Below are positions 10,534 through 21,299 of a stretch of 64,000 nucleotides of DNA, one piece after another. The translations under genes were made by a program, and so were the position numbers. Each line of letters begins with the position of its first letter. Position 1 is the stretch's first letter. Source of the stretch: Alitta virens (taxonomy: Eukaryota > Annelida > Polychaeta > Phyllodocida > Nereididae); the NCBI GenBank assembly GCA_932294295.1, contig OW028584.1:21979638-22043637 (forward strand), read 5' to 3'. Below the pieces are notes generated by a model that saw only the letters and a list, made by a program, of their open reading frames with translations, made no database searches and was not told the DNA's origin.

Positions 10534-12019
10534 TATTATGTGAAACAATGTAATAACTGCTTAGGTCAGTGATGTCTGTGGTTGGATATTCCGCTTCACT
10601 ACACCCAGGTGCAAATAGGTACTTGGCTATAGGCCGAGATGGTGATTGTAGAGTGCTTAGTCTGTGTGCGCTGACTACGGCTGCTGCCAAGCTGTACCCC
10701 CCCCCCCCTCTGGGAGTTGAGAAAGGCTTATGCTTGAACAGGCCTGCCTAGGGTGTAATTGCAAAGTCTGTTGAGACTGTTTAACGGACTACAAAAAAAT
10801 ACTTTTACATTAAGATGTAGGCATGGGATAGCTAAACAAGCAAAACTAGAGTGTACATTGCCATAGAGCCCTGTGTTTGCCATTGTGGGTCGTGGCCTTT
10901 ATCATTAGTGTTCCCAACTTGAGGAGGCCCAGGTTTTAAAGGACTGTTAGTGTTGTGTAACAAAGAGCAAAATGTTGCTTTAATAAAGATACAGAATTCG
11001 TGCACGGTTTCATAAGTCATAAAGTAGTATGTCTTTATGTACATTGCAAGAGCCCTTGAAAGCCTCGATATGGAAATTCCATTCATTCTCATTACCATGT
11101 TGATGGGCTTATTCAAGTGCCCTATTCATTGATATGGTTATCAAACATACGACTCGCTGAAATGAACTTCTGTGCATAGAACTGTGCTGCTAATCTTAAG
11201 CTCATGTGAGCATTGGGGTCTTACTTTCTGGAAAAGCCAATATCATGGAAAGAATGAAAAGCTGGACGAAAAGCTGAAAGGCATGCAAGAATCAGAGGAG
11301 ATTGTGTGCTGTTGCTGAGGCAATTGGATCCCTACTTTTACCAACAACAAAAGCCCGGATGATATTTGAGCAGTCGTATCTCTGGCGCCCCCTGGTGTTT
11401 GCGGTGGGAAAGAGAGTATTATCGTTCTAGCACTCCTACGCTTTACAGTCCATTTAAGAAAATTGAACTGGGGAAGAGATCCAGAAAGTTTTGCTTGAAG
11501 GGAGATCAGTTTCTAGGCTAATGTTGTTGGTGATTAGCTTTTATCCATATTTCTTGTGTAGGCTGTTTTTTATGGAAGCTTTTTTAGTTTCCAATGAATT
11601 CTAATTAGCCTATAAAGTCATGGAGTTAATACCTGTACTTTCTACGTGGGATAATTGGTATTTACAGGATATTAAACACTATGTAATAGGCCAGTCAAAA
11701 TGTACCAGACACCTTAATGGCTTGCTTAATGTGCTCTTACTTAACCTTCCAATGAAGTTAAAAGGTGGATAATAGGATATCATTGGGTAATAACTGCCTA
11801 ATGTATTGAAATTCCAGTTGCTTGTGGTAAACATTGTCCAAGATCTGTGGTTGACTATCGCTCTGGGGATTATAAACTAATGTTTATCAAATGTTTTATG
11901 GGATTTTAAAAGTAGGAGTAGCTATAGTAGGCTTTGGTAGAGCAGATATGGCGTGGACTCAGAGCCATGTCTCGGTATTACAGCTGTTTTTTATGTTAAG
12001 TAAAAATTAGTCTAGCTGA
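10534..12019. other. Intergenic, one CTCF-like site
   Basis: No supported gene. At 11383-11397 the minus strand reads CACCAGGGGGCGCCA, the strongest CTCF-consensus match in the window and outside the 600-bp repeat. Confidence 0.45.
10697..10709. repeat. Poly-C tract
   Basis: Run of about 13 C. A longer run (about 18 C) lies at 13231-13249. Confidence 0.8.
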
Positions 12020-12024
12020 GGGAG

Positions 12025-12225
12025 TTTTGAGCCAGTGGTCGTGTGGTACATTATATAGCTTCTCTGAAGGCACCGAGTTCAAATTCCTTTCTGGGCACTC
12101 TTTTTAACTAAATGTAATCTGGATGTGATGAACTGTTCTAAAGCTAGATTAGTGATAGCTGCATTCGGTCAATGCATGGTCAAGTAAAAAAAATAAAAAA
12201 TAAAAGAAGAAGAAGACATATACTA
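12025..12225 (+). mobile_element. tRNA-derived SINE (family C) with A-rich tail
   Basis: Head with A-box-like GAGCCAGTGGTCGTGTGGTA and B-box GAGTTCAAATTCC (about 12070-12082), then a body of about 100 bp and a tail of A and GAA repeats (12186-12220). Confidence 0.65.
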
Positions 12226-12699
12226 ATGTAGCTTTGTCAGAATTTTTAAGACAAATCTGAGATGGTCAGGTGGAAATTTGTTGAATTGACACAATGACCC
12301 ATATGTATATACTGTCTCTGTTCTGGACCCTTAAATCTTCAGGGTCCCTGGAAACTGAAGTGACCTACATTCACGGTACGCTACACACGTACAAACTATT
12401 GGTTGGGAACTGCCTAAGCGGTAAATGCGATAGGCAGGTCAGTGCTGTCAGTCTCCCATGGCTGATTGGTCCAGCAGGGAATTTTCTGGTTGGCTGTGCT
12501 GTTTTTAGAATGGGAAATACCTTCCGGTCCACGGGAAACCTATTATAAAGTAAGAGGTGCGCACGCATGCCACCGGGTGGAATCCCTCCTGGAAGCAGCC
12601 CCACCTGCGTTCTGCGTCAGCTAGCACTGGTACTGCATCTCATACAATGTAGTGAGACTGGTTGCTAGCAATTCTTACATGGGTTATGAATGGCTGAGT

Positions 12700-12900
12700 C
12701 TAAGACATGCTATGATTGGTCATTGTGTCGTGCTCTCTGGTAGGTTGGTTTGGACACGCCCCCAAAGAATTAGCCAATAAAACACCAGAAAAGAATCAGC
12801 CAATCAGCAAAATGTCAGGATTCTGACACAAAGTCACGTGATAATGGCGGCCAAGACCGACTCCTTTGCACTCATGCAGAGGAGGGGACCAACTTATGCA
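12700..12900. promoter_or_regulatory. Promoter-like cluster (CCAAT, GC box, E-box, YY1-like)
   Basis: Within 180 bp: ATTGGT (12715), CACGCCCCC (12754), two CCAAT boxes (12774 and 12800), CACGTG (12836) and AATGGCGGCCA (12843), a YY1-type motif often placed just downstream of TATA-less starts. No coding exon is recognised on either side, so it could serve a non-coding RNA, an unrecognised first exon, or nothing. Confidence 0.3.
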
Positions 12901-14447
12901 GACGCAGCGGGCTAGCGAAGTACTATGTATTGCTGACTGAACAAATTAGTTCAATGTCCGCCGCTCTAAATTGCTTTGTAAACAGCGTAAAATATCCTAA
13001 TTCTGGCGGTTTTGTATTCCTTGTTTAATATTGAGCAAGTTTGAATGGTGGAACATAGGTCAAGAGTGGCTGGGTTAGTTGGGTAAGACATTTTGTGAGT
13101 TGTTCTAAATGAATACATGTTATCAGGGTGTTATCTGATGTCTAAAGAATTCTATTACTCCTGCATGGCAAATTTACAAGTTAATGAATGGTATTTTAAT
13201 TTTCATGATGATGCCATCTGTGTCTCCTGTGTACCCCCCCCCCCCCCCCTTATTGTTGGGGAGGGTTCTTGCTATCACCTTGATTTCAAGAGTGATGTCG
13301 CCTCCTGGGTGATGTCGCCTTTCCCGCCAATATCCGTGCTCAGTTGCCAGATGAAAACAGAAGTTAGCAGCCATGTATCACTTCGAGGCTTAGAATGTAG
13401 TTAGATATTACTGTAATGCAGCCTGTTATTGCTTTTGTGCTTGATTCACCGCTTCCTTATCTTACACAATCGCTTTTCCCACCAACCTCGTGTGTTCTTT
13501 TGGAATATGCGGTTCTTGTCGCTGTGTGCAGCCCTCCCGCAGCACTGCGATTGGATGCCACCAGGGATCAAAGTGTTCCAATGTGCAATCAAGTTTTTTT
13601 TTGGGTTCCTTCTGGGATTCCTCTGTTCCTGTCTTTGGTGTTGAGCAAGCAACGAGGCAATATTAAAATCCCTTACACAAGGTTCATGATTTATAACCCG
13701 TTTTGTCCTCAGAAAATGCTAATCTTGACAGCATGCGAGTCTCATCTGAATGGTCTTTAAATTCGAAATGACCTTAGTTAGAAAATGCTACCCTTTCCAT
13801 CTAAATCTCAAATTTATTACTTCATAACTGGTGATGAGGTGATAAATTGGTATATAAATCATGGACGACATTGAACGCATTAATCTTTTGGTAAATGAGG
13901 CAAGTAAAAATTGTCAAGTATAAAATTTGATGTTCTTTCTCTTGTATCAGGAAAATAAAATTATGGAAAATATTTTTTAAGTTTAGTCGCTAATCTGATT
14001 TCGTAAATACATATTTCACTAATTCATAATTTCATACAAAATGTCGATGTCTTGAATGAGTCATTAAGCGTCTTAGCCTCCTCCTCCATTTCTGAAAATG
14101 GAAAACAAATAATTCTTAAGTGACATGCTAATTGGCAATTCAGGCTTGAGTTACTTTCAATTTCTATGAAAATTAATATCATGCTGACAAATAATGACCG
14201 AGTAGAGAATTACATCCTTTGATCAAGAGTTTTAAATTATTATCGATATTTCATTTGAAAACTGGAAAAATAAACATCTCCAGTGGGTTGCATCCAATTA
14301 TCTGTTTAATGAATTGTTTTTTTTACATGAGTGATGTTGTTTGTCATGACATTAATATTGTCTTGTGGTGAGAAAATATGGAAAGGCAGATGCAGTGATA
14401 TTTAAGTGACTTATACATGTATTAAAGGTGACATGCCCTAATAATTG
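12901..14447. other. Intergenic, no gene recognised
   Basis: Open frames at 13117-13760 cross a poly-C tract and match nothing I know. The rest is AT-rich single-copy-looking sequence. Confidence 0.45.
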
Positions 14448-14455
14448 TTATACTA

Positions 14456-14839
14456 GGATCCATAATGAATGTCCACCTGTTTTTTTGGGCATATCTTGGC
14501 ATAAATTGCATGGAAAAGCACAAAATGAACAGAAATGCTAGCAACGACTTGTTAAGTCAAAGCCCAACTTTCTAGCTTATAAAAACAGCACTTGGAACCA
14601 AATAAACATAATTTTGCTATATACACTCCATTGTAATTTCTGATGCTTTTTGTGGCCATAGTATAACAAATGGCTGTAATGATGAAAAAAATGACAACAA
14701 CTTATCATTGCAAAGATAGGAAACCTTAAGTTAAGTGGAGTTTTATGGGTTAGAAAGTTGGGATTTGACTTTTTGGTAACATTTATATCTACAGATTTGT
14801 AAAAATAAAACAAAAACTCAAGTGGACATTTATTTTGGA
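14456..14839. mobile_element. 384-bp TIR element, family M1, probable 8-bp TSD
   Basis: The end ATCCATAATGAATGTCCACC pairs with the inverted right end TCCAAAATAAATGTCCACTT. The 8-base direct repeat TTATACTA flanks it (14448-14455 and 14840-14847). It is the same family as 35972-36533. Short and without coding frames: a MITE. Confidence 0.8.
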
Positions 14840-14847
14840 TTATACTA

Positions 14848-16420
14848 TACCTTGGTGGTTTTCTGTGGGAAATGTACCCCGGGGTGGATAAAATGTTTTT
14901 GGAGCATCCAGTAGATTTCTACTGATAAACGGCAATATTTATTATTATTATCATCCTCAGTAATAATTACGAAGAATTCTAATTGAAATTTTGTCAGAAC
15001 ATGACTATTTTAATCCCTATTTTGCTGTCACAGATTCCAAGTTTCGTGAAAAACTTGTCAAACAATTCTGATGATAACTATAAACAATCGGATAAGTATA
15101 TACAATAAAACGACCACGTATAGTTCTTTACATCCGTGATGTCAGCTGTCAACTGAGGGCAAAAAAAACTTCTTCCATTCCTAGTAAATATTACGGGGAC
15201 GATATAATGGTATGATAAAATTGCCACTTGCACGTTGAGTAGTTTTGTTCCTTGTAAAGTGTGCCTGCCAGTTGATGTAATGTGCCTGGGAACAATTAAT
15301 GTTCCCATGGACGTTCCTGCACTTTATCCACCATTTATCCCTGTCTCTCAACTTCATTATTGCCATGGGTATGCAGAAAGTATGTGGACGAGGCAAAAAT
15401 GAGTGAGCATGCATTACCTATAGTGGAAAAGTAGGCAATGTCCAGCTTTGTGCATATTAATTTCCTTTGTGTATAAGCTTGCAGACTTAACTGTGCAGTG
15501 GACAAGCCTGAAGGAAAAGCCTTATCGGGACTATGTTGGTTGAAGATGCAACATTTTCACTTTGGTAAGAAGCTTTGGTTCCTGATCTGGATGCAAGGGG
15601 ATCTTTAAGATATTTCACTCCCTCTGTAGCAGTTATGAGGTAATTGCAAGGATACATATCATGAACTAGGAAACTGGGAGCATATCACATAACAGTTTAA
15701 TGAGGAATCACAGGTGAATATTGCTATTGCTGTCAAGGGACATACCTTTTGGAATGAAACAGTGCATCTTAACTGAAGTCACTCAACCTGAAATCAGATA
15801 TTTTCCCAGAGAGAGAGAGAGAACCGGGTGGTGTAAACGAGTCCCAGGACAGTTAAAATGTACAAAGACCAGGATGAGCCACAAATTGAACTCCCCATCT
15901 GCAATATGCAATGGTATCATAGCAAGGATTCTTTTTGCCAATATGTGAACCATTATGTCAAAATTTTACCAAATGAACAGTTATCTATTAATTTATTTAT
16001 TCCACAAAGAGTGTTCATCGAAAGGTTTCAAGAGAAGCGCCCAAGTTAAACATTAAGGGCAGTTTGTTGATAGGCAATCATGGTCCAGCTAAGTGTTTGA
16101 ATCTCTGACCACCTTGCAGGATGCTCACGTTACAGTAAGTATTTCACCAATTCTGAATTATTTAGTATGTGCACTGCAGTACCTCCTTTTTTGGTGTAGT
16201 ACCTCATACTTAGTGCATATTGATTGACTGATTGATAAAATATATTTATTCAGGGTAAAAATTCACTCAAATTGGCCCTGATAACAATAAAATCAAATAT
16301 GATATGAAAATCACATTAAAAAGGACATAAATCAAAAATTGGTAAAAACATAATGCTTATCATATATGTTTATTCTGCCTTTACCATGTCATTTATTATG
16401 TGAATCCCCTCATTTTCTAG
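14848..16420. other. Intergenic, no gene recognised
   Basis: Several short open frames without recognisable domains. Nothing repetitive was noticed apart from a GA run near 15810. Confidence 0.45.
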
Positions 16421-16424
16421 GCTT

Positions 16425-16453
16425 GGGGGCCTAGCTCAGTTGTAGCATGCTGG
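16425..16453 (+). mobile_element. SINE family A head fragment
   Basis: ggcctagctcagttgtagca matches the A-box end of the family-A SINE. The match breaks off where the next TIR element begins. Confidence 0.6.
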
Positions 16454-16610
16454 CAGGGGCGGACTGGCCCAACTATGGGCCCCTGGACAAAATCAAATTG
16501 TGGTCCCCTGTTTAATAGTATATATTGATTACTTTTTTGGAGAGGTGGGTCCCCTGAAGTGGTGGGCCCTCGGGCACTGCCTGAATGCCCATATGGCAAG
16601 TCCACCCAAG
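16454..16610. mobile_element. TIR element, CAGGGGCGGACTGGCC type
   Basis: The left end CAGGGGCGGACTGGCCCA resembles the inverted right end CTTGGGTGGACTTGCCATAT. This end sequence resembles widespread hAT-derived MITEs. No target duplication is evident, so the right end is uncertain. Confidence 0.5.
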
Positions 16611-17450
16611 TAAAACTTCATGCGAGTTGTGCTATAGGTAGAAATGCATCAATTTCAATGAAACTGCACATGCATGTTCCTTTGGTCAAAAGGCAATACC
16701 AAAAAAAAGTTAGGTTGGCTCTGATAATAATTTCAAATTTGCTGGGCACCAGCCACACCCTAATGTTGGACTATCTTTGGTGGGAGTCAAATACCAAACA
16801 GCTTGCAAGTTTGGCAAATTAATCCGGAATTGCAGTCACGATGTTGCAGTGATTTTGGGGTTCAAGTTATGCTGACTGATTTATAATCTATTGTGGACTG
16901 TGTGGAATTCTTGAAAGAGCGAATAGCTTGTCAAGATATCACTCTGATAAAGTTGCGTTAAACTTGTTCTGTGTGAGCAAATTAGCAAAGTATTGCTAGT
17001 ATCGCTCAAATGTTTGTTTTTGGAAAATGGGGTTTTTACTGCCATTATTCTAACAATTTTCACATTTTAACGCTAAATATCTAGGTTGATATGGTGGCCT
17101 AAGTAATAAAGCTGGAGTAATAAATGGAGAGCACGTGGAGAGCACATGGGCACGTCGGGCAGTTCATCTAAATTAGAAAAAAAACTGCCAACCATGCAGA
17201 TATCAGTGGAGCAAGAGGATGTCGTCTGAACAATGAAATTAACTACTTAAAAATGTGATGTTCCAAGCCAATTTGACTGAAAAAAAAAATTAACTGATTG
17301 TAAGTAGTTGGTTAAATAGCCAGTAAGAAAATTGATCCTCGTTCAAATCAGCAGTATTGGCCTCTGTAGACTAGGCTGTACAGATATCACCACCACTGCA
17401 GGTGTCTGTGACCTACCCCGTCTAGACAGGAAATATAGGAGGGAAAAGTA

Positions 17451-17775
17451 GGAAAAAGTGCAGTATAGTGGACCCAGATATATGACCATATTTAACGAGC
17501 CTCATTGCCATGCCTATGACGTAAAAATGCTTGAAATCAATGTATGACGTCACAAACTAATTTAGTTATGACGGCGGTTTTCATATTCACGGTAGATACA
17601 GAGTTTATTTTTGCTTTTCATGGGGGCTACCGCCCTCAAACCCCCGCTATTCTACACATTAAATGTTATTTTAATTGTGCTAGAACTTCAACATTGTGAA
17701 TTGTTTATAAAATTTAATTTTTAATGGATGCCAAATTAGGGCATAAATTTGGGTCCGCTATACTGCACTAAACCC
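17451..17775. mobile_element. 325-bp MITE, family M2, exact 8-bp TSD
   Basis: The inverted ends AGTGCAGTATAGTGGACCCA and TGGGTCCGCTATACTGCACT are inset a few bases from termini GG... and ...CCC. GAAAAGTA is duplicated exactly at 17443-17450 and 17776-17783. The interior carries TATGACGTCA, a CRE palindrome. An 8-bp duplication points to a hAT- or Merlin-like transposase acting in trans. Confidence 0.9.
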
Positions 17776-17783
17776 GAAAAGTA

Positions 17784-18652
17784 TAATACACACAAAAAGG
17801 CAATGTTGAAAGAGTTTATCTTAACTTACAAGTAACATTCACGTTATATTTACAAGGAATCTTAAGACAATAGAGAATACTTAATTAATAGCTGTTGTAT
17901 CAGACAGGTGTCTAAAGACTTGAAATTAAACAAACAAATGCAAAACATTCTGCTCAAGCAAGTTTTCCATGTTTGGTGTAAGTGTAGCATCATTGTCGAC
18001 TGTACAGAAAGTAATTCTGATTGTTCTATTATGCAGTATGTGCAATGTTCCTTGGCTGTATGATGCCTCAGAGTGTATACAAATATTTTTTTTTTGTCAA
18101 AAAAGTGACAAACAAAAATCATATTTACAACACAAGAACCGAGACCAGCTCTATTCTTGATAACAAAAATCGAACAAATATTTCTTGTATATATAGAGAA
18201 CACATCCTACATGACTAGACTCACAACAATGAGATATTGTACCTCCATAAAACAGCTGTCTAAAAGTGATACTGAATTAATATGCTTCATCACAATATTG
18301 AATATGCAGGTTCAGAATTCATGTTCGATAAATTGGCTAATGCCCGGGAAAGTATATTTCTGTTATCGCAGCGAATTCAGTCTATTGTAGGCTGTTCATG
18401 AACTACATGTAAGACTGAAAACGATTTGGCCCAACTTAACACTCTAGTAGTAATGTAAATTCTCAGACATCCAGTTGGGCAATAACCTTGTATGCCAGTT
18501 GAAAATAGTTCCCTAGATGGTCAAAAAGTGAAAGGAATGACCACTGCAATATGTCTTTCTGACCGCTCTTAGTTCAGAGTGAATAAGCTGGACAATATAA
18601 TGATAAAATCCTGAGGAAAAGACAATTAAAACAGGTCCCATGTAGAGTACTG
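17784..18652. other. 3' flank of the receptor gene; no other gene
   Basis: Open frames at 17862-18390 match nothing. This may hold 3' UTR or a last exon of the receptor, because the annotated stop lies just after a GTAAGT. Confidence 0.4.
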
Positions 18653-20281
18653 TCATCTTTTACTTACTTCCTCTTCTTTTGAAATGGTTAGTTTGTCAGT
18701 TTCTTGAATGGTTGCACTCTCCATGAGGGCAGTTTGTTTTGTTGTGGAGCAGGAAGTTTTAGATCTGGAGTTTCTTTCGGAGATTGGTTTAATTCCGATT
18801 TTATCACCACATGATTCGCAGATGAGACGAAACACTTTGTGGGTGCACACGAAGGCCAAGAAAATCCACACTCCTTGGAGAGCGTTCAATATGATGAATA
18901 CGTACCACATTTCAGGTCGTTTGGTTGCCATAGCAATAAAGGCTGTGACGTACGTGAGGCCCATGACGAGTGACAATTTTACGTAGAGGAAAAACCTGTG
19001 CTTTTCCTTACGCGAACTCTGCGATCTTGCAACTTCGGTGTTTCGCGATACATTAATGATGTTGCGAATAGTGAGTATAAGAAATGTGGTGTTGGTTACA
19101 ATGATTACAGCTACTGGTATATCAAAATAAAACAACAAACCATCCTGCTGTCCAAACCAACACTGGTATTCTGCGTAATGTGGTCTTATTTTGAAATCAA
19201 AACTGTCCATGACTGCTGAAGTGGTGACCATTATTACAGGGACGCCAAATGCGAATAAGCAATATCTTTGAAATGTTGTCTCATTGTACCTGGATACACC
19301 TGCTGTTGAGCGAGCATGCATATGAAAAGTATGCCAAATATCAAATGATAAGACGGCCATCCACAAGAAGTAAGCTAGCGAGAAGTAATGGAGAGTCAAT
19401 GCAGTCGCAAAGCAGAGAATTTGTACTGCGGTCTGTCCCATCGCCAAAGTAAACAGTAATTGAGTCACCATTAAACAGAATGAGAGACACATCAAACACT
19501 TCCCTGGAGTATTGCGTAAACTTTGAAACATCCCGTAGATGGCTATATGAGCTGCTAGGCCAGCGATGGACAAAGCATTACATATGACTGTAAGGTAAGT
19601 CGCTGGATAACCCAAGTATACTTCGTGGACTTGATCTAAGGCTTGAGCATTAGGGGAACCATTCCAGGAATTGTTAGGTGCTGTGCATAAGATTGCCTTA
19701 TCGAGCGGTGCATTGCTACTTAAATTATTCATCATGCGTATCTTATGCAGCAAACTTAACGGAGTACTACAAAGATTTCCAGTTTCACTCACATTTAGAC
19801 TTTCATGATGACTGCCTGACTTGTCGTTGATGAGCATTTTGTTGTGGTTGCAGTCAGCGCTTCGGCCTGGACAGTAAAGGTTGATGCAATCCCTGTGGAA
19901 GGGATCGTATATTTCATGATGGTGGCAGTTTTTTTCTTTATGATGTATGGCCGTTGTTACCATCACGTTGTCGGTTGTATTTTGCGAAGCAATTGTGCCC
20001 GTGTTCAGATCAAACAGGATCGAATAAGGATAAAGGTGCACTCCATTCAAATTCCCGAAGTAACTCCTTGGATCTTGACAGGTGACATTGTCCTCCTCAG
20101 CATAATTACAAATGGCACAGTATTTGTTCTTGTAGATAGAGGAATTCATTCTGTTGTAAACATAGGAAGTAGCGCTTTCTCTGCACAGAATGGTGGTATC
20201 ATCTTCAGGCCATGATTTGGCACAGGTGTCCACAGGTATTCGACATGGACGAGGGGTGTAATTTTCATGAGACATGGTTAT
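18653..20281 (-). CDS. Methuselah-like GPCR, coding exon 2 (7TM)
   Basis: Large second exon of a family-B-like receptor. A TTTCAG acceptor places its first codon at 20281 (ITMSHENY...), in phase 0 with the donor of the upstream exon; the ATG further upstream in frame is intronic. It encodes the second cysteine module (CAIC at about residues 266-269 of the joined protein), an N-glycosylation-rich stretch, a YDPFHRDC...LYC segment typical of Methuselah-type ectodomains, then seven helices from about residue 437. Family marks are LRNTPGKCLMC before TM2, HYFSLAYFLWMAVLSFDIW in TM3, KLSLVMGLTYV in TM6 and LNALQGVWIF in TM7. There is no HLT GPS site before TM1, as in Methuselah relatives. The stop follows GAA|GTAAGT, a perfect donor, so a further splice is possible. 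The ligand is unknown. Confidence 0.88.
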   Translation of the reverse strand: MTMSHENYTPRPCRIPVDTCAKSWPEDDTTILCRESATSYVYNRMNSSIYKNKYCAICNYAEEDNVTCQDPRSYFGNLNGVHLYPYSILFDLNTGTIASQNTTDNVMVTTAIHHKEKNCHHHEIYDPFHRDCINLYCPGRSADCNHNKMLINDKSGSHHESLNVSETGNLCSTPLSLLHKIRMMNNLSSNAPLDKAILCTAPNNSWNGSPNAQALDQVHEVYLGYPATYLTVICNALSIAGLAAHIAIYGMFQSLRNTPGKCLMCLSFCLMVTQLLFTLAMGQTAVQILCFATALTLHYFSLAYFLWMAVLSFDIWHTFHMHARSTAGVSRYNETTFQRYCLFAFGVPVIMVTTSAVMDSFDFKIRPHYAEYQCWFGQQDGLLFYFDIPVAVIIVTNTTFLILTIRNIINVSRNTEVARSQSSRKEKHRFFLYVKLSLVMGLTYVTAFIAMATKRPEMWYVFIILNALQGVWIFLAFVCTHKVFRLICESCGDKIGIKPISERNSRSKTSCSTTKQTALMESATIQETDKLTISKEEEVSKR

Positions 20282-20529
20282 CTGAAATGTAATGTATGAT
20301 AGAATTAGCATTTAATATACACTGTTCAGTAAGTTACAGACAGCAAGTACAGACAGCAAGAACTCCCATCAATATTAATGTGTAATACTGATATTTCGGA
20401 CTTTAATTGTAGATATGTTCAGTGTTGTAAATACAAGCACTTGAAAACCTTTGGCCCACTGATGACAAAACCATCACAGAATTGGAGTGCAGATCTAGAC
20501 ACAGCACTACACAATGGACAATATAATTG

Positions 20530-20577
20530 AACTGGTGAGGTCACCAGTGTTTGCAATCATTGATGACCTCACCAGTT
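20530..20577. repeat. Intronic hairpin with AGGTCA arms
   Basis: AACTGGTGAGGTCA and its exact reverse complement are separated by 20 bp, in the intron between the two receptor exons, 40 bp from the donor. The GTGAGGTCA motif is the one repeated at the ends of the element at 8693-9602. Confidence 0.8.
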
Positions 20578-20617
20578 AAAATATGTTATTATCTTTGATA
20601 AAAACAGTGGTACGTAC

Positions 20618-21250
20618 CCTTGTTCTCGGAAAAGTAAGACGAAACTTTGTCAAGTCCTTGATACCCAGAAACTTCTCGATTGACATTGGTCTGCGATTTT
20701 GAAAGTCAACATCGAGGAAACTTGATTTGGCTTCTCCATTGCAAATGGCGCAGAAGACATTTGCAAAAAGAACGTTGGAAGACTTTCCGAGGACTGGTAC
20801 AAAGAAGGTGAAATTGCTGATGATGTTAGAGGCGGAGAATGGCAGATTGTCTTCCAAACTCTCGCACTGTTTCTTAATGTAAGCGTCTCCAAAGTCTGTC
20901 GGACATCTTCTGACCATAGCAATGTTTACTGCAAGTCCTATTTTGCTACTGTAAGGGCTTGTAATGAAGGGCATGCTGATGCATTCAGGCTTTGTTGCTA
21001 TTCCTTTTTGGTTGATGTCGTTGTGGTGGTAATCGCGGTAGTCGGAGCAACAGTCACCGATGGCAACGCAACTTTTGTCGCATCCGCAGTTGATCAAAAA
21101 TGAATATTTGTCAACCTTGGAGTCGCAGGATTCTTTTTCTTTACAGGTATACGGCTCGCCCTTGGCTGTAGTTACTATAGCAACTAGGATCAAGCTCATC
21201 ATCATCATCATCATCATTGGAGCCATGTTGTGTCTTGTTTTTTCTGTCAT
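20618..21250 (-). CDS. Same GPCR gene, coding exon 1: signal peptide and somatomedin-B domain
   Basis: 211 codons from the ATG at 21248-21250 to an AGG|GTACGT donor in phase 0. The ATG sits directly after a TTTTCCAG acceptor, so a 5' UTR exon lies upstream. Residues 12-18 are seven methionines coded by a CAT microsatellite, followed by SLILVAIVTTAKG as the signal-peptide core. A somatomedin-B domain occupies residues 36-73, with Cys at 36, 42, 55, 57, 61, 67 and 68. The eighth Cys is displaced to about residue 90. Residues 116-173 form a module from CPTDF to FCAICNGE that recurs in exon 2. Splicing to 20281 joins both into one reading frame of 753 residues. I treat them as one gene because phases agree, the strand is the same, and module two follows module one. 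Confidence 0.85.
21197..21217 (-). repeat. (ATG)7 microsatellite inside the signal peptide
   Basis: Seven perfect ATG codons in frame in the receptor leader. Length changes keep the frame and lengthen or shorten the hydrophobic stretch. Confidence 0.9.
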
Positions 21251-21299
21251 CTGGAAAAAAAGAAAAGAAATTCGTGAGTTTGATGGACAGCACATTTAG

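Noticed and set aside
20282..20311. Upstream ATG of the receptor 7TM exon as a true start
   Set aside because: It lies before a good TTTCAG acceptor; a protein starting there would lack a signal peptide, while splicing to the somatomedin-B exon keeps phase.
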